Shown: positions 1 through 8,921 of the stretch, piece by piece | Position numbering within the stretch: position 1 is the first letter of the stretch | Layout: every line of letters starts with the position of its first letter | Assembly (NCBI RefSeq): GCF_024341905.1 | Contig: NZ_BQXY01000013.1 | Location: forward strand, 1 to 64,000 | Direction of reading: 5' to 3' | Length of the DNA stretch: 64,000 nucleotides | DNA from: Clostridium folliculivorans | Lineage (GTDB): Bacteria; Bacillota; Clostridia; Clostridiales; Clostridiaceae | Translations under genes and position numbers: made by a program | The notes under the pieces: model-generated | The model's database searches: none | What the model was told of the DNA's origin: nothing | Seen by the model: only the letters and a program-made list of their open reading frames with translations

Positions 1-112
1 GATGATGCGTCTAAGGGTTACACCCGTACCCATACCGAACACGAAGGTTAAGACTTAGACGGCTGATGGTACTGCATGGGCGACTGTGTGGGAGAGTAGG
101 TGGTCGCTAGGT
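1..112 (+). rRNA. rrf: 5S ribosomal RNA (5' end cut by window edge)
   Basis: The sequence carries the 5S hallmarks: the CCCATACCGAACACGAAG loop, GTTAAG, then GCTGATGGTACTG and a closing GGGAGAGTAGGTGGTCGC. About the first 5-10 nucleotides are missing because the window starts inside the gene. It is followed 24 nt later by a tRNA, the usual end of an rRNA operon. Confidence 0.93.
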
Positions 113-135
113 TGTATCTTTATGAGATACAATAT

Positions 136-210
<75 letters not shown>

Positions 211-219
211 TTTGTACAT

Positions 220-248
220 AACGCCAGTATATCTGGCGTTTTTTTGTT
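220..248 (+). terminator. Terminator of the rRNA/tRNA operon
   Basis: The hairpin AACGCCAG/CTGGCGTT has a 5-nt loop and is followed directly by a T run. The remaining DNA up to 508 is AT-rich with no gene that I can support. Confidence 0.9.
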
Positions 249-508
249 TTTAAAAAGATCTATATAATCATTTCTGATAATTATATATCCACAGACTAAG
301 TAAAAAATAGCTATAATATGTGTATAATCTGTTGAAGAATCTTTGATTATTGTGGATAAAAGGTTATATGTATTGAGATAAAGTGCTAGTATCGGTGCAC
401 GAACATTTTATTTAAAAATTTAAATATGCATATGAAAGTAATCTATTAATATTTGAAAGAAGCATATGAAGTAAACGATTTGTTAGTAGATATACAGAAA
501 CTATGACA

Positions 509-537
509 TTGACGTTAAGGTTATAGTTTATTAAAAT
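509..537 (+). promoter_or_regulatory. Probable promoter/operator of the MerR-exporter operon
   Basis: TTGACG (509-514) and TAAAAT (532-537) are separated by 17 bp. The spacer holds a GTTAAGGTTA-like half-dyad of the kind seen at MerR-controlled promoters. The start codon follows about 20 nt later, so the leader would be very short. Autoregulation is inferred from family habits. Confidence 0.5.
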
Positions 538-556
538 GATAAATGGAGGGGAAAGT

Positions 557-973
557 ATGGATCAAAAGTATTATCAAATAGATGAAGTTTCAAAAATCAC
601 TGATCTCACTAAGAGATCAATAAGGTACTATGAGGACATGGGGTTATTTACACCTGTAGCAAGAACAGATTCAGGCTATAGGATGTATAGTGATGAAGAT
701 ATAAGTACAATAAATGAAATAAAGGAACTTAGATCTAAGCTGGGATTAACGATACCAGAGGTAAAGCAGATATTAGGGTTAAGGAAGATGCTAAATGAGA
801 TATGGTCTAAAGATATTACTGATAAAGATCATATTAATGAAGCTTTGGAAAAAGTAAGCACTTTAGTAAGGACTATTGATGAGAGAGAAAAAGTATTAAG
901 AAGAGTAAAAGATAATTGCAATAATAGTTTAAATAGATTAATAACACTACTAAATGAGAAAGAGGAAGAGTAA
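557..973 (+). CDS. MerR-family transcriptional regulator
   Basis: This is a 138-residue DNA-binding regulator. The winged-helix N-terminus shows the family pattern YQIDEVSKITDLTKRSIRYY, then GLFTPVARTDSGYRMYSDED, followed by a long dimerisation helix. I chose the ATG at 557 because GGAGGGG lies 7 nt before it; the upstream in-frame ATG at 536 overlaps the probable promoter -10 and has no ribosome site. It lacks an obvious large ligand-binding domain, as in small drug or stress sensors of the family. Its stop abuts the start of the exporter gene, so it very likely controls that exporter. Confidence 0.9.
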   Translation: MDQKYYQIDEVSKITDLTKRSIRYYEDMGLFTPVARTDSGYRMYSDEDISTINEIKELRSKLGLTIPEVKQILGLRKMLNEIWSKDITDKDHINEALEKVSTLVRTIDEREKVLRRVKDNCNNSLNRLITLLNEKEEE

Positions 974-2419
974 ATGAAAAAAGATAATTACAAATGGATA
1001 GCGTTGTCCTGCACTACAATCGGTGCATTGCTATCAGTTATGAGTGGTAGTACTCTAATGATAGCATTACCTGTGATAATGAAAGATATAAATGCAGGAA
1101 TGGGTATAGTTACTTGGGTTCTTATGGGATATATGCTAGTCTTAACAATACTAGTTCCTTCAATAGGAAGAGTAGCTGATATGGTTGGTAGAAAAAAACT
1201 ATATGTTAGTGGATTTGCTGTGTTCACAGTAGCATCTTTCTTATGTGGGTTAGCACAGAATGGTATAACATTGCTTATATTTAGATTAATACAAGGAATA
1301 GGCGGTGCATTGATGGTAGCTAATAGTACGGCTATTGTAACAGATGCATTCCCAAAGAAAGAGCTAGGTAAGGCTCTTGGAATTAATACCATGATAATAA
1401 GTGTTGCTAGTGTTATAGGGCCTATATTAGGTGGTTTTCTAGTTAACTTTGGATGGAGAAGCATATTTTATATAAATGTGCCAATAGGTATTGTAGGAAC
1501 CATTTGGGCAGCAATTCAATTAAAAGAAGTAGCTAACTTACCGGAGAAACAAAAGTTTGATTTTAAAGGAACTATAGTATTTACATTAGGTATGCTATCA
1601 TTGCTTATTGCATTAACTTTAGGAAGTTTCTCAGGATGGTTTAATCCAACTGTAATAATCTTAATAGTAGCATCAATTATATTAATTGCATTGTTTATTA
1701 ATATAGAAAGTAAGATTAAATACCCAATGTTGGATATGAGATTATTTAAGAATAGAATATTAGCATTTGCATACGCAAGCAACTTTTTTAATGGGATAGC
1801 GAGAGGAGCAGTAACGTTCCTATTAGTATTCTATTTTCAAGGGATAAAAGGGATTGATCCAATAATAGCTGGTATGTTATTGACTCCGCTTGCAATATCA
1901 ATGATGATTGTATCTCCTATAAGTGGAGTATTATCTGATAAATATGGATCAAGAGCATTAAGTTCAATAGGACTTGCAACTTCTGCGGTAGGTCTAATAG
2001 GATTTATGTTTATAAAAGAAAATTCATCTATGATAATGTTAGTTATATCGATGCTTATTATGGGATTAGGTTCAGGCTTATTCTTTTCTCCAAATACAAA
2101 TGCTATAATGGGATCAGTTCCAGCGGACAAAAGAGGGGTAGCTGCAGGAGTAAGAACTATGTTAAATAATGCTGGTACAGTTTTAAGTATAGCGCTTTCT
2201 ATGGCTATAATAGCTTCAAGTGTGTCTCCAGAAGCTATGCAGGCTTTATTTGTTGGTACTCAAGTCGGAGCTGAAGGAATAGCTATTGGAAAGTTTATTG
2301 GTGGATTGAGACTAGCGTTTACAATATCATTTATATTTAGTGTAATAGCAGCTTTATTATCTTACTTAAGAGGGCCAGAGCCAGCTTGGGATGAGAATGA
2401 AGAAGAAAAAGTTGCATAG
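974..2419 (+). CDS. MFS drug exporter, DHA2 (EmrB/QacA) family
   Basis: A 481-residue integral membrane protein with about 14 hydrophobic segments, the DHA2 topology. Near residues 65-80 it has motif A (GRVADMVGRKK), and near 150-158 motif C (GPILGGFLV) typical of proton-coupled antiporters. The start ATG directly follows the stop of the MerR gene, so the two genes are co-transcribed and probably translationally coupled. Expected role: proton-driven export of lipophilic toxic compounds, induced through the MerR regulator. The actual substrate cannot be read from the sequence. Confidence 0.92.
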   Translation: MKKDNYKWIALSCTTIGALLSVMSGSTLMIALPVIMKDINAGMGIVTWVLMGYMLVLTILVPSIGRVADMVGRKKLYVSGFAVFTVASFLCGLAQNGITLLIFRLIQGIGGALMVANSTAIVTDAFPKKELGKALGINTMIISVASVIGPILGGFLVNFGWRSIFYINVPIGIVGTIWAAIQLKEVANLPEKQKFDFKGTIVFTLGMLSLLIALTLGSFSGWFNPTVIILIVASIILIALFINIESKIKYPMLDMRLFKNRILAFAYASNFFNGIARGAVTFLLVFYFQGIKGIDPIIAGMLLTPLAISMMIVSPISGVLSDKYGSRALSSIGLATSAVGLIGFMFIKENSSMIMLVISMLIMGLGSGLFFSPNTNAIMGSVPADKRGVAAGVRTMLNNAGTVLSIALSMAIIASSVSPEAMQALFVGTQVGAEGIAIGKFIGGLRLAFTISFIFSVIAALLSYLRGPEPAWDENEEEKVA

Positions 2420-2434
2420 AAATTATAAATAAAG

Positions 2435-2480
2435 ATAGGCTGTCCTTAATAAGTTTAACACTTATATGGACAGCCTATTG
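2435..2480. terminator. Bidirectional terminator between convergent operons
   Basis: The arms ATAGGCTGTCC (2435-2445) and GGACAGCCTAT (2468-2478) pair, with an inner TAAGT/ACTTA stem. It lies between the exporter gene and the reverse-strand chemoreceptor gene and can serve both. Confidence 0.85.
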
Positions 2481-2510
2481 CTTATTATAACTAATTTACA
2501 GTTATAAGTT

Positions 2511-4049
2511 TTAGTTTCTATTAGTTAAGGTGTTCATTTCCTTAGCTAAATCTCTTAGGTATTCTGAACTTGCAGCTATTTCTTCACCAACAGCAGCATT
2601 TTGATTTACTGAATCGGACACTTCTTTGAATTTATTTATTGTTTCTTCTGTAAGTTCAGATATCTTGGAGTTAAATGAAACAACATTCTCTGTTTCATTA
2701 ATCATTGATGATGCCAACTCACTGATAGTAGTTATATTAGTATTAGATACTTTCAGCTTATCTACCATAGTGGATACATTATCAACTGCATTGGTTAAAA
2801 TAGTATTACCAGTAGAAATTTGAGCGTTATTTTCAGTCATTAATCCTTCAACTTCTCTTATTTTTTCTTTGAATTCGCTTAATAATGACCCTATATCAGT
2901 TAGAGAAGTTCTGCTATCTTCAGCTAATTTTCTAACTTCTTCAGCAACTACTGCAAAGCCTTTGCCTAGTTCACCAGCTCTAGCAGCTTCTATAGAAGCA
3001 TTTAAGGCAAGGAGGTTAGTTTGCTCTGATATATCACTTATTATCCCTATAATACTATCTATTTCAGCTGATTTTTCCTCAAGTACTTTAGAAGCTTCAA
3101 AAGTATTTTTTATTCTTATGCTTATATGATTTATTATATTTAGAGCTTCTCTTAGAGATTTATTATTCTCATTAGATAATGAAATAATTTCATTAGAGAA
3201 TGCTTTAGTACTATCAACCTTACTAGAAACATTTTTGTTTATGTCGAGTAAGTTAGATAGTATGGTTTCATTCTTTTGAGAGTTATTTAGCATGTGATTT
3301 GCATCATTATTAATATCATTACTTATAGAGGCTATGTACTGAAGAGATTTTGCTTCTTGATCAACAGCAGTTGATAATGTTGTACTTGAATTTAGAAGCA
3401 TCTCTGAGAATTCACTTATTTGAGAGAATAAATTAAAGATATGTTCATTTTTTTCTTTTATATCATTTTCATTATCACTTATATCTTTAAGTAATAGCGA
3501 AGAGAAATATGTAAAGAGATATATCGCAAAAGAAGTAAGGGATATCACAATTATTCTAATAACTATTTCTCTTAAGAAAACTTGATTTTCAGGTAGCAAG
3601 TTTGAATTGCTAAAGAATATATATACTTGTGATAATATACTAACTCCAACTGATATAAGAGTTAGCTTGTGATCAAATAAAAGTGCGCTTAATAGTATGA
3701 AATAAAACACTATTAACCATAGCTCCTTAGATGGAACCATCCAAGTCAAATAAATATAGTTTACATAACATATGATCACTAAGCTAGCTTTTAGAAAAGT
3801 TAAACCTCTCTTCCACGACTGAGCATCCTTCATGGCCCATTTATATCCTAGTCTAAAAAGTATAACCTCAAATAAGGTTAGAGCCATTAGAATATACAAT
3901 GAGCTCCAACTTATTTCCGGATATAAATTCATTGCCTTCATACCTATAAATACTATTCCTGCCATTAATGCACTAACAGAATATATTATTAATACGAATT
4001 TTAATGTTTTTTTCTGAAAGTCAATTATACTACTTGATAAGGATTCCAT
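2511..4049 (-). CDS. Methyl-accepting chemotaxis protein, multi-pass membrane type
   Basis: A 512-residue chemoreceptor. The first ~190 residues contain about five or six hydrophobic segments and no clear extracellular ligand domain, so sensing is probably within or near the membrane. A long coiled coil follows, with the conserved signalling tip EQTNLLALNASIEAARAGE and GKGFAVVAEEVRKLAEDS, where CheA/CheW contact occurs. No HAMP domain is evident. It starts 27 bp after the KAS III-like gene on the same strand, so both are placed under the c-di-GMP riboswitch at 5174-5262. This links motility output to c-di-GMP level. Ligand unknown. Confidence 0.92.
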   Translation of the reverse strand: MESLSSSIIDFQKKTLKFVLIIYSVSALMAGIVFIGMKAMNLYPEISWSSLYILMALTLFEVILFRLGYKWAMKDAQSWKRGLTFLKASLVIICYVNYIYLTWMVPSKELWLIVFYFILLSALLFDHKLTLISVGVSILSQVYIFFSNSNLLPENQVFLREIVIRIIVISLTSFAIYLFTYFSSLLLKDISDNENDIKEKNEHIFNLFSQISEFSEMLLNSSTTLSTAVDQEAKSLQYIASISNDINNDANHMLNNSQKNETILSNLLDINKNVSSKVDSTKAFSNEIISLSNENNKSLREALNIINHISIRIKNTFEASKVLEEKSAEIDSIIGIISDISEQTNLLALNASIEAARAGELGKGFAVVAEEVRKLAEDSRTSLTDIGSLLSEFKEKIREVEGLMTENNAQISTGNTILTNAVDNVSTMVDKLKVSNTNITTISELASSMINETENVVSFNSKISELTEETINKFKEVSDSVNQNAAVGEEIAASSEYLRDLAKEMNTLTNRN

Positions 4050-4076
4050 TCTTATCCCCCTGTTTCTAAAAATTAA

Positions 4077-5081
4077 TTACCATTTATAGATTAGAGAAGA
4101 CATAGTGTAACCAGCTGCAACAGAACAAAATATTAGAATATCCCCTGATTTAAAACCTTCAATAGATAATTTGTCATCTAGTGCCATAATTGGGCTTGCA
4201 CAACCGGTATAGCCATACTTATCACCAATAAATATAGCCTTAGATTTATCTACACCGAGTTTTTCAATAGTTTGGTACAAATCATATTTAGAGAATTGCG
4301 ATATAAAATAATGAGCAACTTCTTCTGGAATAAGATTATAATCCATTAACAAGGAACTTATAAGTTTAGTCCACTCATCAGAAAGAAAACTAAAGTCGAA
4401 AGGATCCCATTTTAATCTTCGATCATAATTTGAAGTTGTTTCATCAGTTATTTTTGATAAACCACAATTAGGAAATCTTATATTTTCATTATAACTATCA
4501 TCAGTAAATACCCTAGAACCTAAAAATCCCCTTTCTTCCTCCTCTTCTATAATTTCAAGTATAATAGCTGCAGCGCCATCTGATATACCTTGATAAACAA
4601 CCAAATCATCTTCTCTAGAAAATGGTATCATGTTCATTGAACCTAATACAAGAACTCTTTTATATTTATCGTCCGTTTTTAAAAATCTTGAAGCAATGTC
4701 GATTGCTGTAAGCATACCTATGCAATCATTGTTTATATCAAAAACGTTTGTGGCATTTTCTGCCTTAAGTTTATTTTTTATAATCAATGCACAACATGGT
4801 GTGAGAAACTCGGGTGTATCTGATGCTGATATTATTGCATCAATATCTAGCGATGTTAGGTCACATTTATTTAAAGCTACTTTTGCGGCTTCTACCGCCA
4901 TTGTAATACTTGTTTCACCTGGAGAAGCTATAGTTCTTCTGTCTCTTCCCATCTTCTCCATCAGGCCTGCTGCATGACCTTCTGTACCGTATTTTTTATA
5001 GTGTTCTATGTAATAATCATTGTACAGTGTTTTTTCAGGATGATAACTTCCTATTCCTTTTATTATTACGTTCTTTACCAT
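4077..5081 (-). CDS. Ketoacyl-ACP synthase III-like (thiolase-fold) protein, altered active site
   Basis: 334 residues with the FabH/KAS III layout. Cys120 sits in FDINNDCIGMLTAID, the position of the catalytic cysteine. However, the usual His-Gln-Ala-Asn segment reads SQFS (261-264), and the conserved GNTSAAS motif reads GYTGCAS, so the second catalytic Asn is Tyr291. Ordinary FabH condensation chemistry is therefore doubtful; acyl transfer or a special condensation is more likely. It is the first gene behind a c-di-GMP-I riboswitch and is followed by a chemoreceptor, so a role in a surface or signalling lipid is possible but is inference. A good ribosome site (GGAGGAG) precedes the ATG. Confidence 0.8.
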   Translation of the reverse strand: MVKNVIIKGIGSYHPEKTLYNDYYIEHYKKYGTEGHAAGLMEKMGRDRRTIASPGETSITMAVEAAKVALNKCDLTSLDIDAIISASDTPEFLTPCCALIIKNKLKAENATNVFDINNDCIGMLTAIDIASRFLKTDDKYKRVLVLGSMNMIPFSREDDLVVYQGISDGAAAIILEIIEEEEERGFLGSRVFTDDSYNENIRFPNCGLSKITDETTSNYDRRLKWDPFDFSFLSDEWTKLISSLLMDYNLIPEEVAHYFISQFSKYDLYQTIEKLGVDKSKAIFIGDKYGYTGCASPIMALDDKLSIEGFKSGDILIFCSVAAGYTMSSLIYKW

Positions 5082-5130
5082 AATATCTCCTCCATATCAT
5101 TAAAAATTTTCAATTAAAGATAATATTAAA

Positions 5131-5165
5131 AATAAAAATGGACAAATTAAAACTTGTCCATTTTT
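5131..5165 (-). terminator. Terminator of the c-di-GMP riboswitch (expression platform)
   Basis: On the minus strand AAAATGGACAA pairs with TTGTCCATTTT and a T-rich tail follows. It lies right after the aptamer and ~50 nt before the KAS III-like start, the place of a regulated terminator. Whether c-di-GMP favours or prevents termination is not resolved by eye. Confidence 0.85.
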
Positions 5166-5173
5166 AATCTAAC

Positions 5174-5262
5174 AAACTTAGTAGCTTGGCAATCATAAAT
5201 CAAATTCTTAGATCCATAGCTTTGCGTCCCTACCTTTCGATAGGTTTGCCTTTATTAAGTAA
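5174..5262 (-). promoter_or_regulatory. Cyclic di-GMP-I (GEMM-I) riboswitch aptamer
   Basis: Read on the minus strand, the element carries the signature pieces of the class: AAAGGCAAACC, a GNRA tetraloop (CGAAAG) hairpin, GGGACGCAAAGC, a second variable hairpin (GGATCTAAG...), TTGCC, and a closing stem (ACTTA near 5260 with TAAGT near 5176). It heads the reverse-strand operon with the KAS III-like protein and the chemoreceptor. The family binds the second messenger c-di-GMP, which commonly controls motility and adhesion genes in clostridia. Confidence 0.93.
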
Positions 5263-6053
5263 AAATAGATGACATTATTAATATAAAGATTTAGGTAATA
5301 TCCCTAATTACGACTATTTTACCAAAGATTATACAAAATGTACATAAATACATAGAAAATTAACATTTAACATAATACATGTTATTTTTTAAATAAAAAA
5401 ATTTAAATATAAGGTATAATTTGCAGATTTATTCCAATAATTAGATATATAGAAAAGGTTTTCAGAATATTTTGAAAATAAGAAGGATAATAATTTAAAG
5501 AAGAGAATATTATTTAATATAATAATATAAAAAAGTTGTGAATACATTTATTAGTAACTAATTCTATTTTATTCTTTAGGAATTTATAACTAAATTATAT
5601 ATGTGTATAATTATGCGAAAAGGCTTAAGACACAGTATAAGTTAAAGAATAAAAAAGAAGATTATGTCGCCTGTAAGATTCTTCACATACACTTAAGAAA
5701 AGGCAGCTGCGCAAAAATTTCAATAAAGAAAATCGCTTTAGCGAATTTTTCACAAGCGATATAAAGGTTGAATACTTTAGAGGATTATCCCGCCATATAA
5801 TATACAACATCTATAAAATTAAATCTATCAATTTAACTTTCAACACATTAATATTAAATCGTTTATATTTACCATTAATACATTCTGTTCAAAAAGAAAA
5901 TATTTTTAGCTTTGAAAATCTTTAGCTAGTTGATATGAATTTCTTTAGTTTTAGTATGATATTAAAAGATTAGTATAGTATCTTGCAAAAATAAATCTTA
6001 AAGAGACATCAATCAACTACAGCTTTATATACAGCTAAAGTCTAAATTTTAAT
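5263..6053. other. Gene-free AT-rich stretch
   Basis: No convincing coding frame is seen. A candidate reverse-strand -10 (TATAAT at 5333-5328) may belong to the riboswitch operon. A diverged copy of a dispersed small repeat lies at 5702-5755. The rest appears featureless. Confidence 0.5.
5702..5755 (+). repeat. Dispersed small repeat, diverged copy 1
   Basis: It reads AGGCAGCTGCGCAAAAATTT, then AAGAA, TCG, AGC and TTTTT in the same order as the copies at 8342-8400 and 10164-10212. An internal CGCTTTAGCG hairpin is flanked by AAAAATT/AATTTTT. Function unknown. Confidence 0.4.
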
Positions 6054-6106
6054 GGAAGGTAGGTGAATATCTTAACTTTGTAGATTGCGGAGTTAAGATA
6101 AAATGT
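6054..6106 (+). promoter_or_regulatory. Leader hairpin between two ribosome-site candidates of the EF-G-like gene
   Basis: A strong purine-rich SD (GGAAGGTAGGTG, 6054-6065) is followed by a perfect 10-bp inverted repeat TATCTTAACT (6068-6077) / AGTTAAGATA (6091-6100), then the ATG at 6107. A weaker GGAG (6089-6092) lies at the loop edge. Folding would bring the upstream SD to a normal distance from the start codon. Confidence 0.55.
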
Positions 6107-8203
6107 ATGAAAGACTATAAAACTGATAATCTAAGAAATGTAGGTATAATTGGACATAGTTCATCAGGGAAAACAGCCCTAGCAGAAGCTTTATTATATT
6201 ATACTAAAACCATTGATAGATTAGGAAAGATAGAAGAAGGCACAACTACAAGTGACTATGATGTTGAAGAAAAAAAGAGGGGAATCTCTTTATCTGCTTC
6301 TGTTATTCCATTTGAATGGAATGATAAAAAGATAAATCTTGTAGATATTCCCGGGTATTTTGACTTTGTAGGTGAAGAAATACAAGGGATTAGAGCTATA
6401 GATGTTTCCATGATAGTAGTTTGTGGTGCCGCCGGAATTCAGGTTGGTACGGAAAAGGCATGGGAGTATTGTAATAAGATGAAACTACCTAGGGCATTTT
6501 TTATAAACAAGTTAGATAGAGAAAACTCAGATTATGATAAAGTGTTATCTGATCTAAAGAGTAAGTTTGGTATAACAGTAGTTCCAATACAATATCCGAT
6601 CGGAAAAGAAAGCGAATTTACAGGTGTAATTGACGTAATAAAAAGAAAAGTTAAAGTTCATGATAAAAAAACTAATAAAGTTGAATTAAAAGAAGTTCCA
6701 GAGGAATATTTAGATAAAGTTGCAGAGTGTAAACAGATGATTATGGAAGCTGTAGCTGAAACTGATGAAGAACTTTTAGATAAATATTTTAATGATGGAG
6801 AATTAACTGATGAAGAGATATATAGAGGGTTAATTAATGGATGCTGTACTGGAGAGATAGCTCCAGTTATGTGTGGTAGCTCACTAGAAGTAATTGGTAT
6901 GGGAGCATTGATTGAAGATATAATTGGTTGTTTCCCTTCTCCAGAGAAGATGGTGAGAAATGGATACAAAAAGTTAAACGATAACAATGATACTGTTAAG
7001 ATAGATGAAGAAAAGCCTTTTTCAGCTTTTGTTTTCAAAACTGTGGCTGACCCTTTTGTAGGAAAGTTATCTATATTTAGAGTATTAACAGGAAAAGCTG
7101 TTGCTGATTCTATAGTATATAATTCATCTAAAGAAAGAAATGAGAAGATGGGAAATTTATATTTCCTAAGGGGAAAAAGCCAGATACCTACAAAGGAGAT
7201 TACTGCTGGAGATATAGGGGCTGTAGCTAAACTTCAATATACAGCAACTGGTGATACAATTTGTGATAGCAATAATAAGGTGATATATGAACCTATGGAA
7301 TTCCCAGATCCAGTTATATCTATGGCTGTACTTCCTAAGAGTAAGGGAGACGAGGATAAGATATCATCAGCACTTACAAAGCTATTAGAAGAAGATCCTA
7401 CGTTTAGAGTATCTAGAGATGTAGAAAATGCAGAAACTATAATTTCAGGTGTTGGTGAGACTCATCTTGATGTTATTGCATCTAAATTGAAAAATAAGTT
7501 TGGTGCAGAGGTTATTCTTCAAAGCCCAAAGGTGCCATATAGAGAAACTATAAAAGGTGTGGCAGATGTCCAAGGAAAGCATAAAAAACAATCTGGTGGA
7601 CATGGTCAATACGGGGATGTAAAGATTAAGTTTGAACCTAGAGTTGATGGATATGATGAGTTGCAATTTGTAGATCAAGTAGTAGGAGGAGTTGTTCCGA
7701 GAAATTATATACCAGCTGTGGAAAAAGGGCTTAAAGATTGCATACAGCATGGAGTTTTAGCTGGATATCCAGTTATAAGATTAAGGGCAACTTTACATGA
7801 TGGTTCTTATCACCCAGTAGATTCATCAGAAATGGCATTTAAGATTGCAGCATCTTTAGCGTATAGAAAGGGTGTTGAGATAGCAAAGCCAATCTTGCTT
7901 GAGCCAATAATGCATTTAGAAGTTATGGTTCCTAGTGATTATATGGGAGATGTTATAGGAGATATAAATAAAAAGAGAGGAAAAGTACTTGGTATGGAGC
8001 CTGTAGATGGAATGGAAAAGGTTACGGCTGAAGTTCCTATGTCAGAGCTTTTCAAGTATGCTACGGACCTTAGATCAATATCTCAGGCTAGGGGAAGTTT
8101 TAGATGTAATTTTGAAAGGTATGAAGAGGTGCCAGTATTAGAAGCAGATAAAATAATAGAGAATGCTAAAAAGCTAAGAGAATTACGAAGTGAAGCTTTA
8201 TAA
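6107..8203 (+). CDS. Elongation factor G-like GTPase (EF-G paralogue)
   Basis: 698 residues with the five-domain EF-G layout. P loop GHSSSGKT (16-23), NKLDRE (134-139) and a later domain IV pattern GGHGQYGDVKIKFEP are visible. Two deviations mark it as a paralogue rather than the housekeeping fusA: the G1 loop lacks the usual GHIDAGKT form, and the G3 motif is DIPGYFDF instead of DTPGHVDF, so the catalytic His is Tyr84. It is also not next to rpsL/rpsG/tuf. It may act in ribosome recycling or special translocation; a direct resistance role (TetM-like) is less likely. The gene stands alone and has a hairpin leader. Confidence 0.88.
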   Translation: MKDYKTDNLRNVGIIGHSSSGKTALAEALLYYTKTIDRLGKIEEGTTTSDYDVEEKKRGISLSASVIPFEWNDKKINLVDIPGYFDFVGEEIQGIRAIDVSMIVVCGAAGIQVGTEKAWEYCNKMKLPRAFFINKLDRENSDYDKVLSDLKSKFGITVVPIQYPIGKESEFTGVIDVIKRKVKVHDKKTNKVELKEVPEEYLDKVAECKQMIMEAVAETDEELLDKYFNDGELTDEEIYRGLINGCCTGEIAPVMCGSSLEVIGMGALIEDIIGCFPSPEKMVRNGYKKLNDNNDTVKIDEEKPFSAFVFKTVADPFVGKLSIFRVLTGKAVADSIVYNSSKERNEKMGNLYFLRGKSQIPTKEITAGDIGAVAKLQYTATGDTICDSNNKVIYEPMEFPDPVISMAVLPKSKGDEDKISSALTKLLEEDPTFRVSRDVENAETIISGVGETHLDVIASKLKNKFGAEVILQSPKVPYRETIKGVADVQGKHKKQSGGHGQYGDVKIKFEPRVDGYDELQFVDQVVGGVVPRNYIPAVEKGLKDCIQHGVLAGYPVIRLRATLHDGSYHPVDSSEMAFKIAASLAYRKGVEIAKPILLEPIMHLEVMVPSDYMGDVIGDINKKRGKVLGMEPVDGMEKVTAEVPMSELFKYATDLRSISQARGSFRCNFERYEEVPVLEADKIIENAKKLRELRSEAL

Positions 8204-8239
8204 TATTGAAAAGATATAAGACTTAAGGCCTGTTTTTTT

Positions 8240-8284
8240 AAAAAGATTGAGTTAGTATTAAGTATTTACTCAGTCTTTTTTGTT
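8240..8284 (+). terminator. Terminator after the EF-G-like gene
   Basis: AAAGATTGAGT and ACTCAGTCTTT form an imperfect hairpin followed by a TTTTTTGTTG tail. Confidence 0.75.
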
Positions 8285-8341
8285 GTATAATAAAAAAATA
8301 AAACTTATTTACCTGGCAAATGTTCTTAATATATATTGGCA

Positions 8342-8400
8342 AAGGCAGATGCGTTAAAAAAGCTCACTGAAGAAGACACTTCAGCAACTTTTATATAGTA
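8342..8400 (+). repeat. Dispersed small repeat, copy 2
   Basis: It contains AAGGCAGATGCG, an A run, ACTGAAGAAG, then CAGCAACTTTT and TATAGTA. The second half matches the copy at 10164-10212 closely, and the first half matches 5702-5755. Confidence 0.45.
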
Positions 8401-8495
8401 TTCAATTTACTAAAATAAAAATTAATCAAACTAAGGAATATTAATCATAATTTTATCTATACTAATAGTAAAAACTTATATCTAGGGGGTTGCAA

Positions 8496-8732
8496 ATGTC
8501 AGATTATAGAATGGATATTAGAGGAAGCATCGGACTTAGCGATTATAGTAATATTTATGATTATATTGGTGTGGTAGATAACAAAGATAACTTTACGATA
8601 ACAGTAGATAACTGTGGAAACGAGAGTATACAAGTTATATGTAAGATGTTGTCAGATAGTGATTTTTACATAAAAGATCAAGGATATGACAATCAGGGTA
8701 GATATTATATAAATGCCTACAAGAATGAATAA
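8496..8732 (+). CDS. Small protein of unknown function
   Basis: 78 residues, acidic, with many Asp, Asn and Tyr and no membrane segment or recognised motif. It has two internal cysteines. The start at 8496 is chosen because AGGGGG lies 7 nt upstream; the TTG at 8490 is too close to that site. I do not recognise a family. It is monocistronic between the EF-G-like and glucokinase genes, and a small folded cytosolic protein is all that can be said. Confidence 0.6.
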   Translation: MSDYRMDIRGSIGLSDYSNIYDYIGVVDNKDNFTITVDNCGNESIQVICKMLSDSDFYIKDQGYDNQGRYYINAYKNE

Positions 8733-8770
8733 ATTTAATTTTATGGAGTTAAATAGAGATAATATTTTCA

Positions 8771-8865
8771 ATATATACAATATTATAATGAAAATTTAGG
8801 AATATTGTATAAATATTATAAGGTGATAAAATATACAATAATATTAATTGTATATATGTTATAAT
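8771..8865 (+). promoter_or_regulatory. AT-rich region with palindromic operator-like sites
   Basis: ATATACAAT (8831-8839) and ATTGTATAT (8847-8855) form a perfect 9-bp dyad, and related ATACAATATT/AATATTGTAT words recur at 8774-8812. A TATAAT (8860-8865) follows. It may be an operator of the glucokinase gene; the regulator is unknown. Confidence 0.4.
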
Positions 8866-8921
8866 ATTGTTGTAAAATTTTAAGTAAATTAGGTTTCATT
8901 TTAGGATATGGGGGGAAAATA

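Noticed and set aside
5625..5810. 61-codon reverse frame in the gap before the EF-G-like gene
   Set aside because: No ribosome site, no neighbour support, and it covers a dispersed repeat and hairpin.
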